Positions 1 through 9,173 of a stretch of DNA of 64,000 nt are shown in pieces. A model generated the notes under the pieces. It was given only the letters and a program-made list of their open reading frames with translations, was not told where the DNA came from and did not search any database. The stretch is taken from NCBI GenBank assembly GCA_030068075.1, contig CM057828.1, positions 110,590,699 through 110,654,698 of the forward strand, in the 5' to 3' direction. Both the position numbers and the translations under genes were made by a program. How positions within the stretch are numbered: position 1 is the first letter of the stretch; each line of letters opens with the position of its first letter. The stretch is from Paguma larvata. Lineage: Eukaryota; Chordata; Mammalia; Carnivora; Viverridae.

Positions 1-50
1 CACTCTCTGTCTCTCTCAAAATATTTAAATACACTTAAAAAAAAAGAAAA
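1..50 (+). mobile_element. CAN-SINE 3' tail (partial, cut by window edge)
   Basis: The window opens in the CT-rich end and A-rich tail of a plus-strand carnivore SINE ('ctctctgtctctctcaaaat' followed by A-rich sequence). The tRNA-like head lies upstream of the window. Confidence 0.75.
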
Positions 51-149
51 TGAGAGTGGGGAGAGGATCACCGTTTCAGCCAGTCTGGTCATGAAAGGAT
101 TTTTTTTTTGAGAAGGTAACGTATACTTCAGACTCGAATACTGAAAAGG

Positions 150-440
150 AGAGTATTGTGTGAACATTGGGAGACGGTATGCAATTGCAAAGGTCCTGAG
201 GCAGTAGGGAACATGGTATAGCTGAGACAGGAAGGAGGCTAATGAGGTTGGAGCTTAGCGAGCCTAGGGTACAGAGGTAGAAAGCTACTTTTAAAAAGTT
301 GCAATCTGTAGGCAAGGGTTTGGGGTTGATTCTGGCCGAGTCAGGGAGATACCGGTAGTTTTCGAACAGGTGAGTAGAGAGATAATATTTGTGTCTTGGA
401 AAGCTTCTGTCTGTGCCAGGAGGCAGGACTGGTGGCCAGC
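150..440 (-). mobile_element. L2 LINE fragment
   Basis: The block containing 'gcaaaggtcctgaggcagta', 'ggttggagcttagcgagc' and 'ggtttggggttgattctggc' matches, by memory, the reverse complement of the L2 3' coding region (the 'gcaaaggccctgaggc ... aaggagtttggattttat' stretch). It is old and diverged, and the edges are approximate. Confidence 0.55.
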
Positions 441-750
441 GGTAGCCCAGAGCTAAAGGGTGCTTACACCATCAGTGTAGCAGAAGAGGGCTAGCAAGAG
501 GTCAGATTCAGGCGACATTTGGGAATTGGATGGGACAAGGCAAAGAGATGAAGAGGTGAGACTTCCTCTCTGTTCCTTGCCCCTCCTCCCCCTTTCCAAC
601 TGACTGGCGCCATACGCTGAGCAGAGCAGGCCTGAGATGGGAAGAAACCAAAAGAGGATCTTGGCCACAGTCACAGCCACCTGTAAGGGAACTTGGTGAG
701 CATTAGAAAGGGCACTCCTTGTAGAAGAAGTGCAAGACGCTCTTGCACAT

Positions 751-960
751 GCGGCGCCTGGGAGGCTCAGTCGGTTGAGTGTCCGACTTCAGCTCAGGCC
801 ATGATCTCGCGGTTCATGAGTTCGAGCCCCACATCGGGTTCTGTGCTGACAACTCAGAGCCTGGATCCTGCTTCCAATTCTGTGTCCCCCTCTCTCTCTG
901 CCCCTCCCCTACTCACACTCTGTCTCTCTTAAAATAAACATTAAAAGTTAAAAAAAAAAA
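751..960 (+). mobile_element. CAN-SINE (SINEC, felid type)
   Basis: A full-length element: tRNA-like head with A-box region 'ggctcagtcggt' and B box 'gttcgagccc', the 'ctcagagcctgga' segment, CT-rich block and A tail. TSD: gacgctcttgcaca (736-749) and gacattcttgcaca (961-974), two mismatches. An open frame runs through it but is a by-product of the SINE. Confidence 0.95.
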
Positions 961-974
961 GACATTCTTGCACA

Positions 975-1643
975 ATGCAGATGGACAGAGCCCACACCAG
1001 ACCCCAGGGTTTAGCAAACTTGACATGGGCTGGGTTTCAGCCCCTTTTGCTCCCCTTGGCTGGCTGCCTTAGGCAGTGCACGAGCTGGACAACAGTACCT
1101 GGGGACCCTGGTCTGGGCCATATTACCTCCATGTTAGGCACTGGAGTGGAGACGGTGGAGTGCCGAATGCGTGGGTCTGAATTTCGAGGAGCAATCGGGG
1201 CTACGGATGTGAATTTAGGGGACACAATCACATAGTGTATAAAGTCAAGGGATTAGAAGCAGTGCCCTGGGCTGTGCGCGTGCGTGAAGAAGCAAAGTGG
1301 GCTAGGAAGGAAGCCTGGGCCTCTCCACTAGGTGGTTAGAAAGGGAAGGAACCTGCAGAGACCCAGAAGGAGCTGTTGGTGAGAAGGAGAACCGTCTGGA
1401 TAGTAACGACCCAATGACAAACAAAGAGAGTGTTTTAGGAAGCAGAGATGGGCTACGTGGAACGTTGCTGAGGTCTGAGCAGACGAGGGATGAGAGGAGT
1501 GTGCGGTTGGGTAGAGGCTCTGGGGTGCGGGATGGCTACGGAGAGCACAGCTCCATCCGAGTGGGCTGGGGAGAGAGAACTTTGGAGAAGCTCTGATAGG
1601 AAAGGGAGAGAGAAGGAGGAGTGGGGGTCTGGGTGAGCTTTTC
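975..1643. other. no recognised feature
   Basis: Moderately purine-rich single-copy-looking sequence. Short overlapping open frames occur on both strands, none with a recognisable domain. I see no repeat family here. Confidence 0.4.
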
Positions 1644-1658
1644 AAAGATGGATGATCT

Positions 1659-1849
1659 ATGGGGTGCTTGGGTGGCTCCGTCGGTTAAGAGTCCGACTCT
1701 TGATTTCAGCTCAGGTCGTGATCTCACAGTTCATGAGATCAAGCCCCATATTTGCTTGAGATTCTTTCTCTCTCTCTCTCTCTGCCCCTCCTCTGCTCGT
1801 GCTCTCACTCAACATAAATTAATTTTAAAGAACTCATAGAAAATAAAAT
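1659..1849 (+). mobile_element. CAN-SINE (older, diverged copy)
   Basis: The head 'ggggtgcttgggtggctc' carries the 'gactcttgatttcagctcag' form typical of older copies. The middle is shortened and the CT block and A-rich tail follow. TSD: aaagatggatgatct (1644-1658) and aaagatgagtgatct (1850-1864). Confidence 0.95.
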
Positions 1850-1864
1850 AAAGATGAGTGATCT

Positions 1865-2882
1865 TTTAAAAGGAAGCTTTTTGTGCATGGGAATTGTCCA
1901 GTAGTGAGGGTGAAATGGAAGATTCTGGAGAGGGACAGAGTCGCGCTGTGGGATACAGAGAGGGAGGGTGTCTCGTGCTGAGTGGACGTGGTCACGGGAC
2001 AGCAGCTGAGTCGCAGGTCGTGGGGCATGGCGTGGCTCCCCTCTGCTTCTATTTTCTCAGTGATGGCAGAGCTAGAAAAGTGAGTATGAAGTAGGGGATC
2101 TCAGGCGTGGGAAGCGACAGGACTCCAGGTTGGGTGCGGGCTCAGCAGCCCCTGCAGCTGGGAGTATGGGCCGAGGACGGAGGGTAGGCGGGCCTGGAGG
2201 GTGTGTGCAGGAGTGGGGTTAGAGCAAAGGACACAGCCTCTTATGGGAGAGAAAAGCAAAGCCTTGAATAAACAGAGGAGAATATAATTACAATCTTTGG
2301 GCAAACAAGACCTTTCTTAGCTCAGTCACGAAGGCAGAAAGCATTAAAAGAGGACTTTTTACCCAAACAATATATGTATGGAAGATACTGTAAAGGAAAT
2401 AAGAAGCAAGTCATTAAAAAAAAATGGCTTTTTGAAGCACTTACCAAGTCCAAATGCTATAGGAAGAATTTTATACGCATTATTCTTACTTCATCCTGAG
2501 TACACTGCTCTATTCCAAGCACAGGACTTGAACTTGAAAGCCAATGTATTTAACTTTTCTAACGCTTCCTCAAACTTGGAAAGGATTATTTATAAAACAT
2601 ATGTGGCAATTTGAAAAGATGGGAGACCCACTGAATACTAAAAGCTTCTATGAATCCGTAAGAAAAAGAGCAATCTCACCAACAGACACGTCACAAAAGA
2701 AGGAAATACGAACGACTGATAACATGCTCTCGGCATCGCTAAGGTATAAGAATGCAAAGTACAATAATCCTGAGACCCTATTAGTTTAACAAAGATGAAA
2801 ATACTGGCACCGGGTGCTGTCACATGGTCAGAGTTTAAATGGGTGTGCCTTTGTAACCTGTGATTTGGCAATACTGGAGGCT
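1865..2882. other. no recognised repeat; chance splice-like cassette
   Basis: No repeat family recognised. A pyrimidine-rich acceptor-like site (AG at 2059-2060) is followed 19 nt later by a GTGAGT donor-like site at 2080. The tiny interval and lack of coding context make this probably coincidental. Confidence 0.35.
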
Positions 2883-2898
2883 CTCTCTAGAATACTCC

Positions 2899-3101
2899 TT
2901 TTTTTTTTTTAATGTTTATTTCCTTTTTTGAGAGAGAGATAGAGAGGGAGCAGGGGAGGGGCAGAGAGAGTGGGAGATAGAGAATCCCAAGTAGGCTGCA
3001 CACTGTCACACAGAGCCCAAGGCGGTGCTCGAACTCACGAGATTATGACATGAGCCAAAATCAAGCTCAGATGCTGAACAAACTGAGCCCCCCAGGCGCC
3101 C
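2899..3101 (-). mobile_element. CAN-SINE
   Basis: Minus-strand copy: poly-T start, 'aatgtttattt', GA-rich block, and end at 'cccccaggcgccc'. TSD: ctctctagaatactcc (2883-2898) and ctctctataatacatcc (3102-3118). Confidence 0.95.
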
Positions 3102-3118
3102 CTCTCTATAATACATCC

Positions 3119-3630
3119 TGGGAATTTATTTCCTGGAAATCAAGCATGCTAAGATGTATGTTCAAAGATTCTATTATTTCATCATCTGCTAGAGAAAAAA
3201 AGAAGAGGGGGACTAGCGGCCACTTAATGAGGAACTGCGGCCACAAATTGAGGGAACCTACAAAATACAATGGGAAACTTGAAAATATTGAGACAGAAGC
3301 AAAAGAAGTGACCTGTGAGAAAGGCTACAGTACATTGTTAGTGAATAAAGGAAGGTTAGTATGTAGACTGATTCTCTTTCGTCTCCTAGGTACTCGTTTG
3401 CATATGGAAAAAAGTATAGGATAGTGTGTACAACACCCTTCCTGTTCTTTGGGGCGCAGAATCTGGGCAGGCTTTCACTTTTGCTTTCTACATTTCATTA
3501 CTGGAGTTATTTGACAATGAATACATGGTATTTTGCTAGACATCAAAATGGAATAAAATGTCATATCATTACAATTAAGACAGCTCCCTGGGGACGGGAG
3601 TAGCTTTTTGTCTTGGTTGGTCTTTCCCAA
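3119..3630. other. no recognised feature
   Basis: Single-copy-looking sequence between a SINE and a pyrimidine tract. It holds a 124-codon plus-strand frame (3050-3424) that begins inside the SINE and has no recognisable domain. Confidence 0.35.
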
Positions 3631-3784
3631 TCTCCTTCCTCCCTCTCCCCTTCCTTCCTTCTCTCTTTCCTTTCTTTCTTCTCTCCTTCCCTCCTCCCTC
3701 ACCCTTGCCCCTCCTTCCTCCCTCCCTCCTTCCCTCCCTCCCTCCCTTCCTTTCTTCCTTCCTTCCCTTTCTGCTCTCTTTCTA
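3631..3784. repeat. (CCTT)n-type pyrimidine tract
   Basis: About 150 bp almost free of purines on the plus strand, built from ccttcctt, ctccctcc and tttctttc blocks. It explains the Ser/Pro/Leu-rich and Glu/Gly-rich frames here. It could form H-DNA, and it sits just 5' of an acceptor-like site. Confidence 0.9.
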
Positions 3785-3804
3785 ATGATCCCTCTACTGC
3801 GCAG

Positions 3805-3926
3805 TTGGGTGGCCGCGTGTCATCCTGGGAAGACTCCAGGTCTGCCATCTGCAGAGGGGCCCGATCTGACAGGTGTTCTGTACCCGGCACCGTGCCCAGC
3901 ACAGCCCAAGCACAGGGGCAGCTTCG
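3805..3926 (+). other. speculative exon-like interval
   Basis: A long pyrimidine tract ends in an acceptor-like 'ctactgcgcag' (AG at 3803-3804). A donor-like GTGAGT starts at 3927, giving a 122-nt interval open in at least two frames. No protein family is recognisable and the tract alone would create a good-looking acceptor. Weak hypothesis only. Confidence 0.12.
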
Positions 3927-3929
3927 GTG

Positions 3930-4275
3930 AGTACTTCCTGTCGAGCAGCGGATTCAACAATGTTTGCTAACACATCTGCTTTCGATCCCTCTGTGGGAGC
4001 AGCGAGCAGTTGCTTGACCCACTTGCAGAGAACTCACCACACCGAATGCTCACGGTAAGTCTGTTGAAGGGTTCGCAGAGAACTCTAGGTCAACTGAGAT
4101 CTGCATTATGTCAGTTATTTGCCTGGTGCTGGGCAGCACAGAAGTGACATCGGCCACAGTCCATAGGGGGAAGAATGAATGGATGAACCAATGAATGGCT
4201 AGCCATGTGTTTTATAGACATTTGTGGTTGCTGAAATGTTCTACATTCAAAACCGTCATACAGGAGACCCTTGGC
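3930..4275. other. no recognised feature
   Basis: Single-copy-looking sequence with a GTAAGT donor-like hexamer at 4054. No repeat or coding domain recognised. Confidence 0.35.
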
Positions 4276-4432
4276 ACTCAAGGTGTGGTCTTGTTGTTGT
4301 CGCATGGGGGCTGGTTAGAAACCCAGGATCCCGGGCAACACAACCTGCCACAACCCGCTGAATCAGGTGTACACAGTACGCGACCCTCACTAATTCACAT
4401 GCATGTTAAGGTGTGCGAAACTCTGTTTTAGA
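4276..4432 (-). mobile_element. MER5A-like hAT nonautonomous DNA transposon
   Basis: Diverged, with the order of blocks expected for reverse-oriented MER5A: 'ggtgtggtc', 'ctggttagaaa', 'ctgaatcaggtgtac', 'catgttaaggtgtgcgaaac'. The terminal inverted repeat 'cagtggttctcaaa' is not intact. Confidence 0.55.
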
Positions 4433-4453
4433 GAAAAAAAGTATCTGGCTACT

Positions 4454-4496
4454 GTTTTTTGTTTTTTTGTTTTGTTTTGTTTTGTTTTGTTTTAAT
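4454..4496. repeat. (TTTTG)n microsatellite
   Basis: A run of ttttg units with two longer T runs at the start. It may descend from an old A/T-rich retroposon tail, but no element body is recognisable beside it. Confidence 0.9.
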
Positions 4497-4659
4497 TTCT
4501 TGGCTTCATGTTCTCCCTACCTCTCTGGTACCAAACTATAGGATTCTAGAAGTTTTGCTTGAGAAAGGCCCAGAAGAAAAGGCCCCGGATAACTGCAAAC
4601 CTCTGCCAGCAAAGAGAGATTTTTCAGATTTTCTTTCTCGTCCCGGATAAAATATCTGT

Positions 4660-5300
4660 GTTCCCACGATACTGCCGGTCCTCCAATTCTGCCTTAGCTT
4701 TGCCGAGTTCTGGCCACCCCCGAGGCAAGATGGCCCGTCTCTCGAGGTGAGTCGAGCAAGCTGGCTGTTTGCCCTCCGCAGCCCGCACCTGAAGCGAGGC
4801 CTGATGGCCCTGGGAGGCCACCGGCCATGGGGGTGTTTTCCGTGGAAGCTCGCCGCCAGCGGCAGAGAGGGCTGCAGCTCTCGCCCTCCGTGTGCTGGCC
4901 ACGCTCCTAAAGCCCCATGAAATCGGCCGCAGCCAGACAGCGGGCGGGCTCCGCGGGGGTGTCCAGGATGATGATTGAGGGGCCCTGGCAGCCAGGAGTG
5001 GAAAACGAGGTCCTGGTTCGAAGCCCGAGTTGCGGTTGTGAGTCCCTAGCTGCTTTCCAGCAGAGTGCTAAGGCACCCGCTCTCAGCCAGGGTTCCGAGC
5101 CCGGCCTCACCACCCTCGTGAGCAAGGCCCCAGCCAGTCTCGGCGGGGGTGGCACCTTCCAGGGGAGGAAGGTTCCTCTGGCTGTAGGGCAGGCCCGCAG
5201 TGACTCTCAGGGACACATGGCTTTATTGAAGAGCTCAGGAGGAAGCTGGACTCTCCTTTGTCTAGGCCCCCCGCCCCGCCCCGCAACCCCCACCACCTCC
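4660..5300. promoter_or_regulatory. CpG-island-like GC-rich patch
   Basis: A hand count gives about 32 CpG in 4681-5160 at roughly 60-65% GC, an observed/expected ratio near 0.6-0.7, at the edge of the usual CpG-island threshold. It contains GC-box-like 'ccgccccgccccgc' (about 5271-5284). An ATG in good Kozak context (A at -3, G at +4) at 4730 is followed by GTGAGT at 4747. No TATA box or recognisable protein. It could be a promoter or simply a GC-rich patch. Confidence 0.35.
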
Positions 5301-6040
5301 TGCCTTTCTCATTTCATTTATTCAAGGGCAGACAGAAGCAAGCTGAGCTGGGCTGGGATTATTCTGTCTCCAGCTGCAGAAACTTGACTTTGTTACTGCG
5401 ATAGTGCTGTCAGGATAAAGATTCTAAAGAGACGGCCTCTCTGCCATCTTGAATTTATTGAATGAACTTCTGCCAGTCTGTCTGGAATAGCAGAGATAAG
5501 CATAATCCCATTTTAATTGTATCCAGGGTCGTTGGATAAAGTTGGAATTTGATAAAGAGGTAAAATAGTCTCGCAGCATGGGAAAAGTTTTAGGAGGCTC
5601 AGGAGCACATGGTAGATGCACCATTTCCAAGTGCAGCTGCTTCCGCCGGCTAAGTGTTCTACAAAATGTTGTTACATTGTTTCAGTCCCAGACCAAGATA
5701 CATTCAGGAGCCTGGCAACTATTGACAAAACTCAGCTTGTTGCTTGTCACTCCCTTACTCGTCTGCTGGGAGAATCTCTGTAATTGGCAAGAATCCAATA
5801 ATTCTCTGAAAGCAAAGTTGATTCTGCCATTTGCAGTCCCTCAGCTGTTGAGAAGGCAATTCTGATGGGAAGCAACAAACATTCTCTGTTAGCACTTGAA
5901 AGGAGGAAGCGAGGAGTTTTCACCTAGTGGGGTGGGGGCCTCTGGGCAAGAGGGAGAGTGGCTGCAGGTGTGGGGGCAGGTGCGCTGGGAGGGCAAGGGC
6001 TCAGGGCAGAGACAGCTGAGAGAGTGTTTGAACTCTGCCC
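5301..6040. other. no recognised feature
   Basis: Single-copy-looking sequence of ordinary composition. No repeat family and no coding domain recognised. Confidence 0.35.
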
Positions 6041-6091
6041 TTTGCTGACGACTTGTGAACCTGTGAGGCTGGCCTACAAAGTTCTCCGTTT
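6041..6091 (+). mobile_element. MIR, 5' part (split by SINE)
   Basis: 'gacgacttgtgaacctgtgaggctggcctacaaagttctcc' resembles the 'agctgtgtgaccttgggcaagttactt' core of MIR. The element resumes after the SINE at 6304. Confidence 0.5.
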
Positions 6092-6303
6092 CGGGGTGCC
6101 TGGGTGGCTCAGTCGGTTGGCCGACTTCAGCTCAGGTCATGATCTCGCGGTCTGTGAGTTCAAGCCCCGCGTCGGGCTCTGTGCTGACGGCTCAGAGCCT
6201 GGAGCCTGCTTCGGATTCTGTGTCTCCTCTCTCTGCCCTTCCCCTGTTCATGCTGTGCCTCTATGTCTCTCAAGAATAAATAAACATTAAAAAAAAAAAA
6301 AAA
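6092..6303 (+). mobile_element. CAN-SINE inserted in a MIR
   Basis: Full-length with a small deletion after the A box ('ggttggccgac'). It ends in a long A tail. TSD: aagttctccgttt (6079-6091) and aagttctccgttt (6304-6316), identical, so the insertion is relatively young. Confidence 0.97.
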
Positions 6304-6395
6304 AAGTTCTCCGTTTTGAGTCCTAGCCTCTTCTTCAGCGGTAAAATGAGAACAGCAATATCCTTTACAAGTTTGGTGACGAATGAGGGAACGTC
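6304..6395 (+). mobile_element. MIR, 3' part
   Basis: 'gtcctagcctcttcttcagcggtaaaatgagaacagcaata' follows MIR 'gcctcagtttcctcatctgtaaaatgaggataata'. It continues the segment before the SINE. Confidence 0.6.
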
Positions 6396-8892
6396 CACCA
6401 AACACCTCATTCTGTACCCATCACGCCTTTCGCGGCCGGTAAACTTAGTTCTCTTTATTAGCATCAGAGATTCTCCGTGGAGGGGTGACAGGAAGGAATG
6501 GGGTAGCACCACGGCTTTTGTTTTAAACCTATACAGCTCTATCCCTCCAACTCCCTGACTGCCTCAAGTCAGGTATCAGGATGGACTTCTCTCCCACCTC
6601 CTGGAAAGTCGTGGCCACGTGCACCAGTCCCCTCAAGCGAGGAGGTCTTTGTCGGAAGCACGGGTTTTCCCTGGAGGAGAAACGTACCGATCTGCAGCAC
6701 CATGCACGGTGCGAGCAGGTCCTGGATGTGGCCCCCACCCCCGAGCCCCAGGAAGAAGTGCTTTGGCTTCAGGAGAGGGCTGAGTAGTGATGGGCGAAGG
6801 CGGGCCAGGCAAGGGAAAAAGACCACAAAAGGGAGGCATAAGCATAAGAGCGTTAGTGTGGGCTCCCGCTCTCTGAGGCCGAATTGTTTATTTTGTGCGT
6901 GATCCACCTGATGCTTTTACGGTGGAAATTCTTCCCACAACGGCCGTTCCATTTTCTAAATGATCTCAGCAGAAATCCCAAAGTTACCATGAGCCAAGTA
7001 TTCACCACAGGGTGCTATCTGGAAAAACATCTGTCCATAGGTATTCCCGGATATCAGGTTTCAAAGCCATCCTTTCTTTCATATCACAGAAATATTTAGG
7101 AAAAAAATTTTAGAAGCGTTTTTTTTAAAAACCTGCAAATCTTTGCTTTCTGTCTTAAAAATCTGTTAAATATTTAAGAACTTCTCAAGGGAATAAAGAA
7201 TTCTATTATGAATATAGCCACATAGGCATCAACCAGTTTAATTGTAGAGTTAGAAACCACAAATAGAAAATATTTTTTTAGAATAAGTATTGATGAGATA
7301 ACAGAACGTAAAAAAGCAAGGGTATGAGGAACACAGACTTCAGGACGCTGGTTTACTTTATGCGGGGAAGGTGAGGAAAGAGGATATTGTCTGGGTGTTA
7401 GACTTCTCAGAGGGTGTCATGAACCAGAGTCTATTAAAAATTCTGCCTTCAAAATTCTATGAAGTTTTCCCTAAAAGTCTTCAAGCTGAAGATGCTCAGT
7501 GAGAGGACATTCTAGATTTCTTCAAGGTCACAGGTCTAAGAAAGCATCAAAGGATGCTTGTTGAGATGACACCTTTCATTCAGCGACTATGGATTCAGAC
7601 GCACAAGGCAAAGGCAGGACTAGACGTTGTCTGATGACCCACGCTTTCCGTCATGTAGTTTTGGCACACGAAAACAAGGGAATGCCGGACTGTGCCTGTT
7701 CTACTTGAGGTGACTGAAGAAGAGTTAAATCACCCAAGCAGCACAAAGCGAAGCCCATGTGAGCTGCACACGTGGAGCCTGACATTATAGATTGTTTCCG
7801 TCTTCTTTTCAAAGGAAAGGCATTTCCATAACGTGAGTGTCTTTACCGTACATCTGGTATCAGACCTATTCAAGATTGCCATAAAAAGAGTATTTATAAC
7901 TCAAGAGCTGCTCTTGTTTACTACAGAGATTACATCACCCTTCCACGCTGTTACATTACATCAACGTTTGCCCAGCTTTTAGTGCATGCGTTATCAAGCC
8001 CGTAGCTCGGGCAAAATGCCTTAAAAAGAGAAGCTCCCGAGGTAATAGACCACATGCAATTCCAATCTTTTCCGGGCTGGAGGGTTTATTCTAGCCAGGC
8101 CAGTCTTGGCCTCAGGAGAAGGCCTTCTATCTGTTCCCTTAGGCCTTCTTCTGTCTTGGTGAGAGCATTTCACACAAAGGGGCTGCTTAGTATCTTCCAC
8201 TAGTACACCGCCTCACAGGAGATGGAATTGCCCTCTCCCATGAGACGGGTTCGAGGGACGCTGCTATTCAAAGCGCTATGCCTTTCTCTAGTGAAGGGAC
8301 AGTCGTTGACACAAGCTAGACCAGGTGACACAATCCAGGAGTGTCTTTGAAATTTGAATCGCAATCCCTCCTTGGGTGCAGGTGGGGGGACGAAGGAACA
8401 GAGATGAAATGACAGGAAGCCACTGAAGGTCATGTATTGAGTGGCATACTCGGGTTTGCCAAAATAAATCTCTAGGCCCGGGAGGGAGCCCCTGCGTGGG
8501 GTGCCATCTCAGCAAACAGAAAACTCACAGAACTTTCATGTCCCCGGAAAAGTTCTACCTGACCAGAAACTCAATATATCCATCCCGCTAGTCCACAAAC
8601 ACCACCTCTGGGCTCGTTGCTTCTTTCCTGTTTCTTATTTCACTTTCTTTCTCTTCCTTGTTCCTTATTCTTTATACGCTGAAGGTTTCCTGCCTTCTGC
8701 CTCATTTTGCAGTTCTCTGGACTCTTGGGAATGGAGACTGCCCACTTCAGGAAATGTTAAGTAAGTTTTATTCCTATCACCTGCATTGTTCCAAGTCTGC
8801 ATCCTTCCGGCAAATTCTCTCTGTTGTGAACCAAGCTAGAGTTTCAGTCGAGAGCTTGCAAAGCCCTCAGAGTCCACGCATGGGGGCTGCTA
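6396..8892. other. 2.5 kb without recognised features
   Basis: GC-richer in the first 500 bp, then AT-rich from about 7090 to 7300. No SINE, LINE, LTR or microsatellite recognised. Open frames are short and overlap on both strands, as expected by chance. Confidence 0.4.
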
Positions 8893-8944
8893 TCCCATAT
8901 GTAGCTGTGTGGTCTTGGACAACTCCACTCTAAAACAAATATTA
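8893..8944 (+). mobile_element. MIR core fragment
   Basis: 'tgtagctgtgtggtcttggacaac' resembles the MIR core 'agctgtgtgaccttgggcaa'. It is short and its 3' side is interrupted by a SINE. Confidence 0.35.
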
Positions 8945-9160
8945 GGGGCGCCTGGGTGGCTCAGTCGGTTGAACGGCCGACTTCGGCTCAGGTCATGATC
9001 TTACAGTCTGTGAGTTCGAGCCCCGCATCGGGCTCTGTGCTGATGGCTCGGAGCCTGGAGCCTGCTTCGGATTCTGTGTCTGCCTCTCTCTCTGCCCTTC
9101 CTCTGCTCACTCTCTGTCTCTCAAAATTAAATAAACGTTAAAAAAATTAAAAAAAAAAAG
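8945..9160 (+). mobile_element. CAN-SINE
   Basis: Full-length and close to the felid consensus ('gttcgagccccgcatcgggc'), with a mixed A tail. TSD: aaaacaaatatta at 8932-8944 and 9161-9173, identical, so the copy is young. Confidence 0.97.
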
Positions 9161-9173
9161 AAAACAAATATTA

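Noticed and set aside
751..960. tRNA gene in the SINE heads
   Set aside because: A and B boxes are present but the heads lack an intact tRNA fold; they are SINE promoters.
2059..2085. 19-nt microexon
   Set aside because: Matches to acceptor and donor hexamers this close are expected by chance, with no flanking coding sequence.
3608..3970. Ser/Pro/Leu-rich secreted-looking frame
   Set aside because: Its apparent signal-like and low-complexity composition comes from the CCTT tract.
8956..9141. Recurring 'MAQSVERPTSAQ...' type peptides (also 18465-18647, 48775-48960 and others)
   Set aside because: They are the same CAN-SINE sequence translated at different loci, not a protein family.
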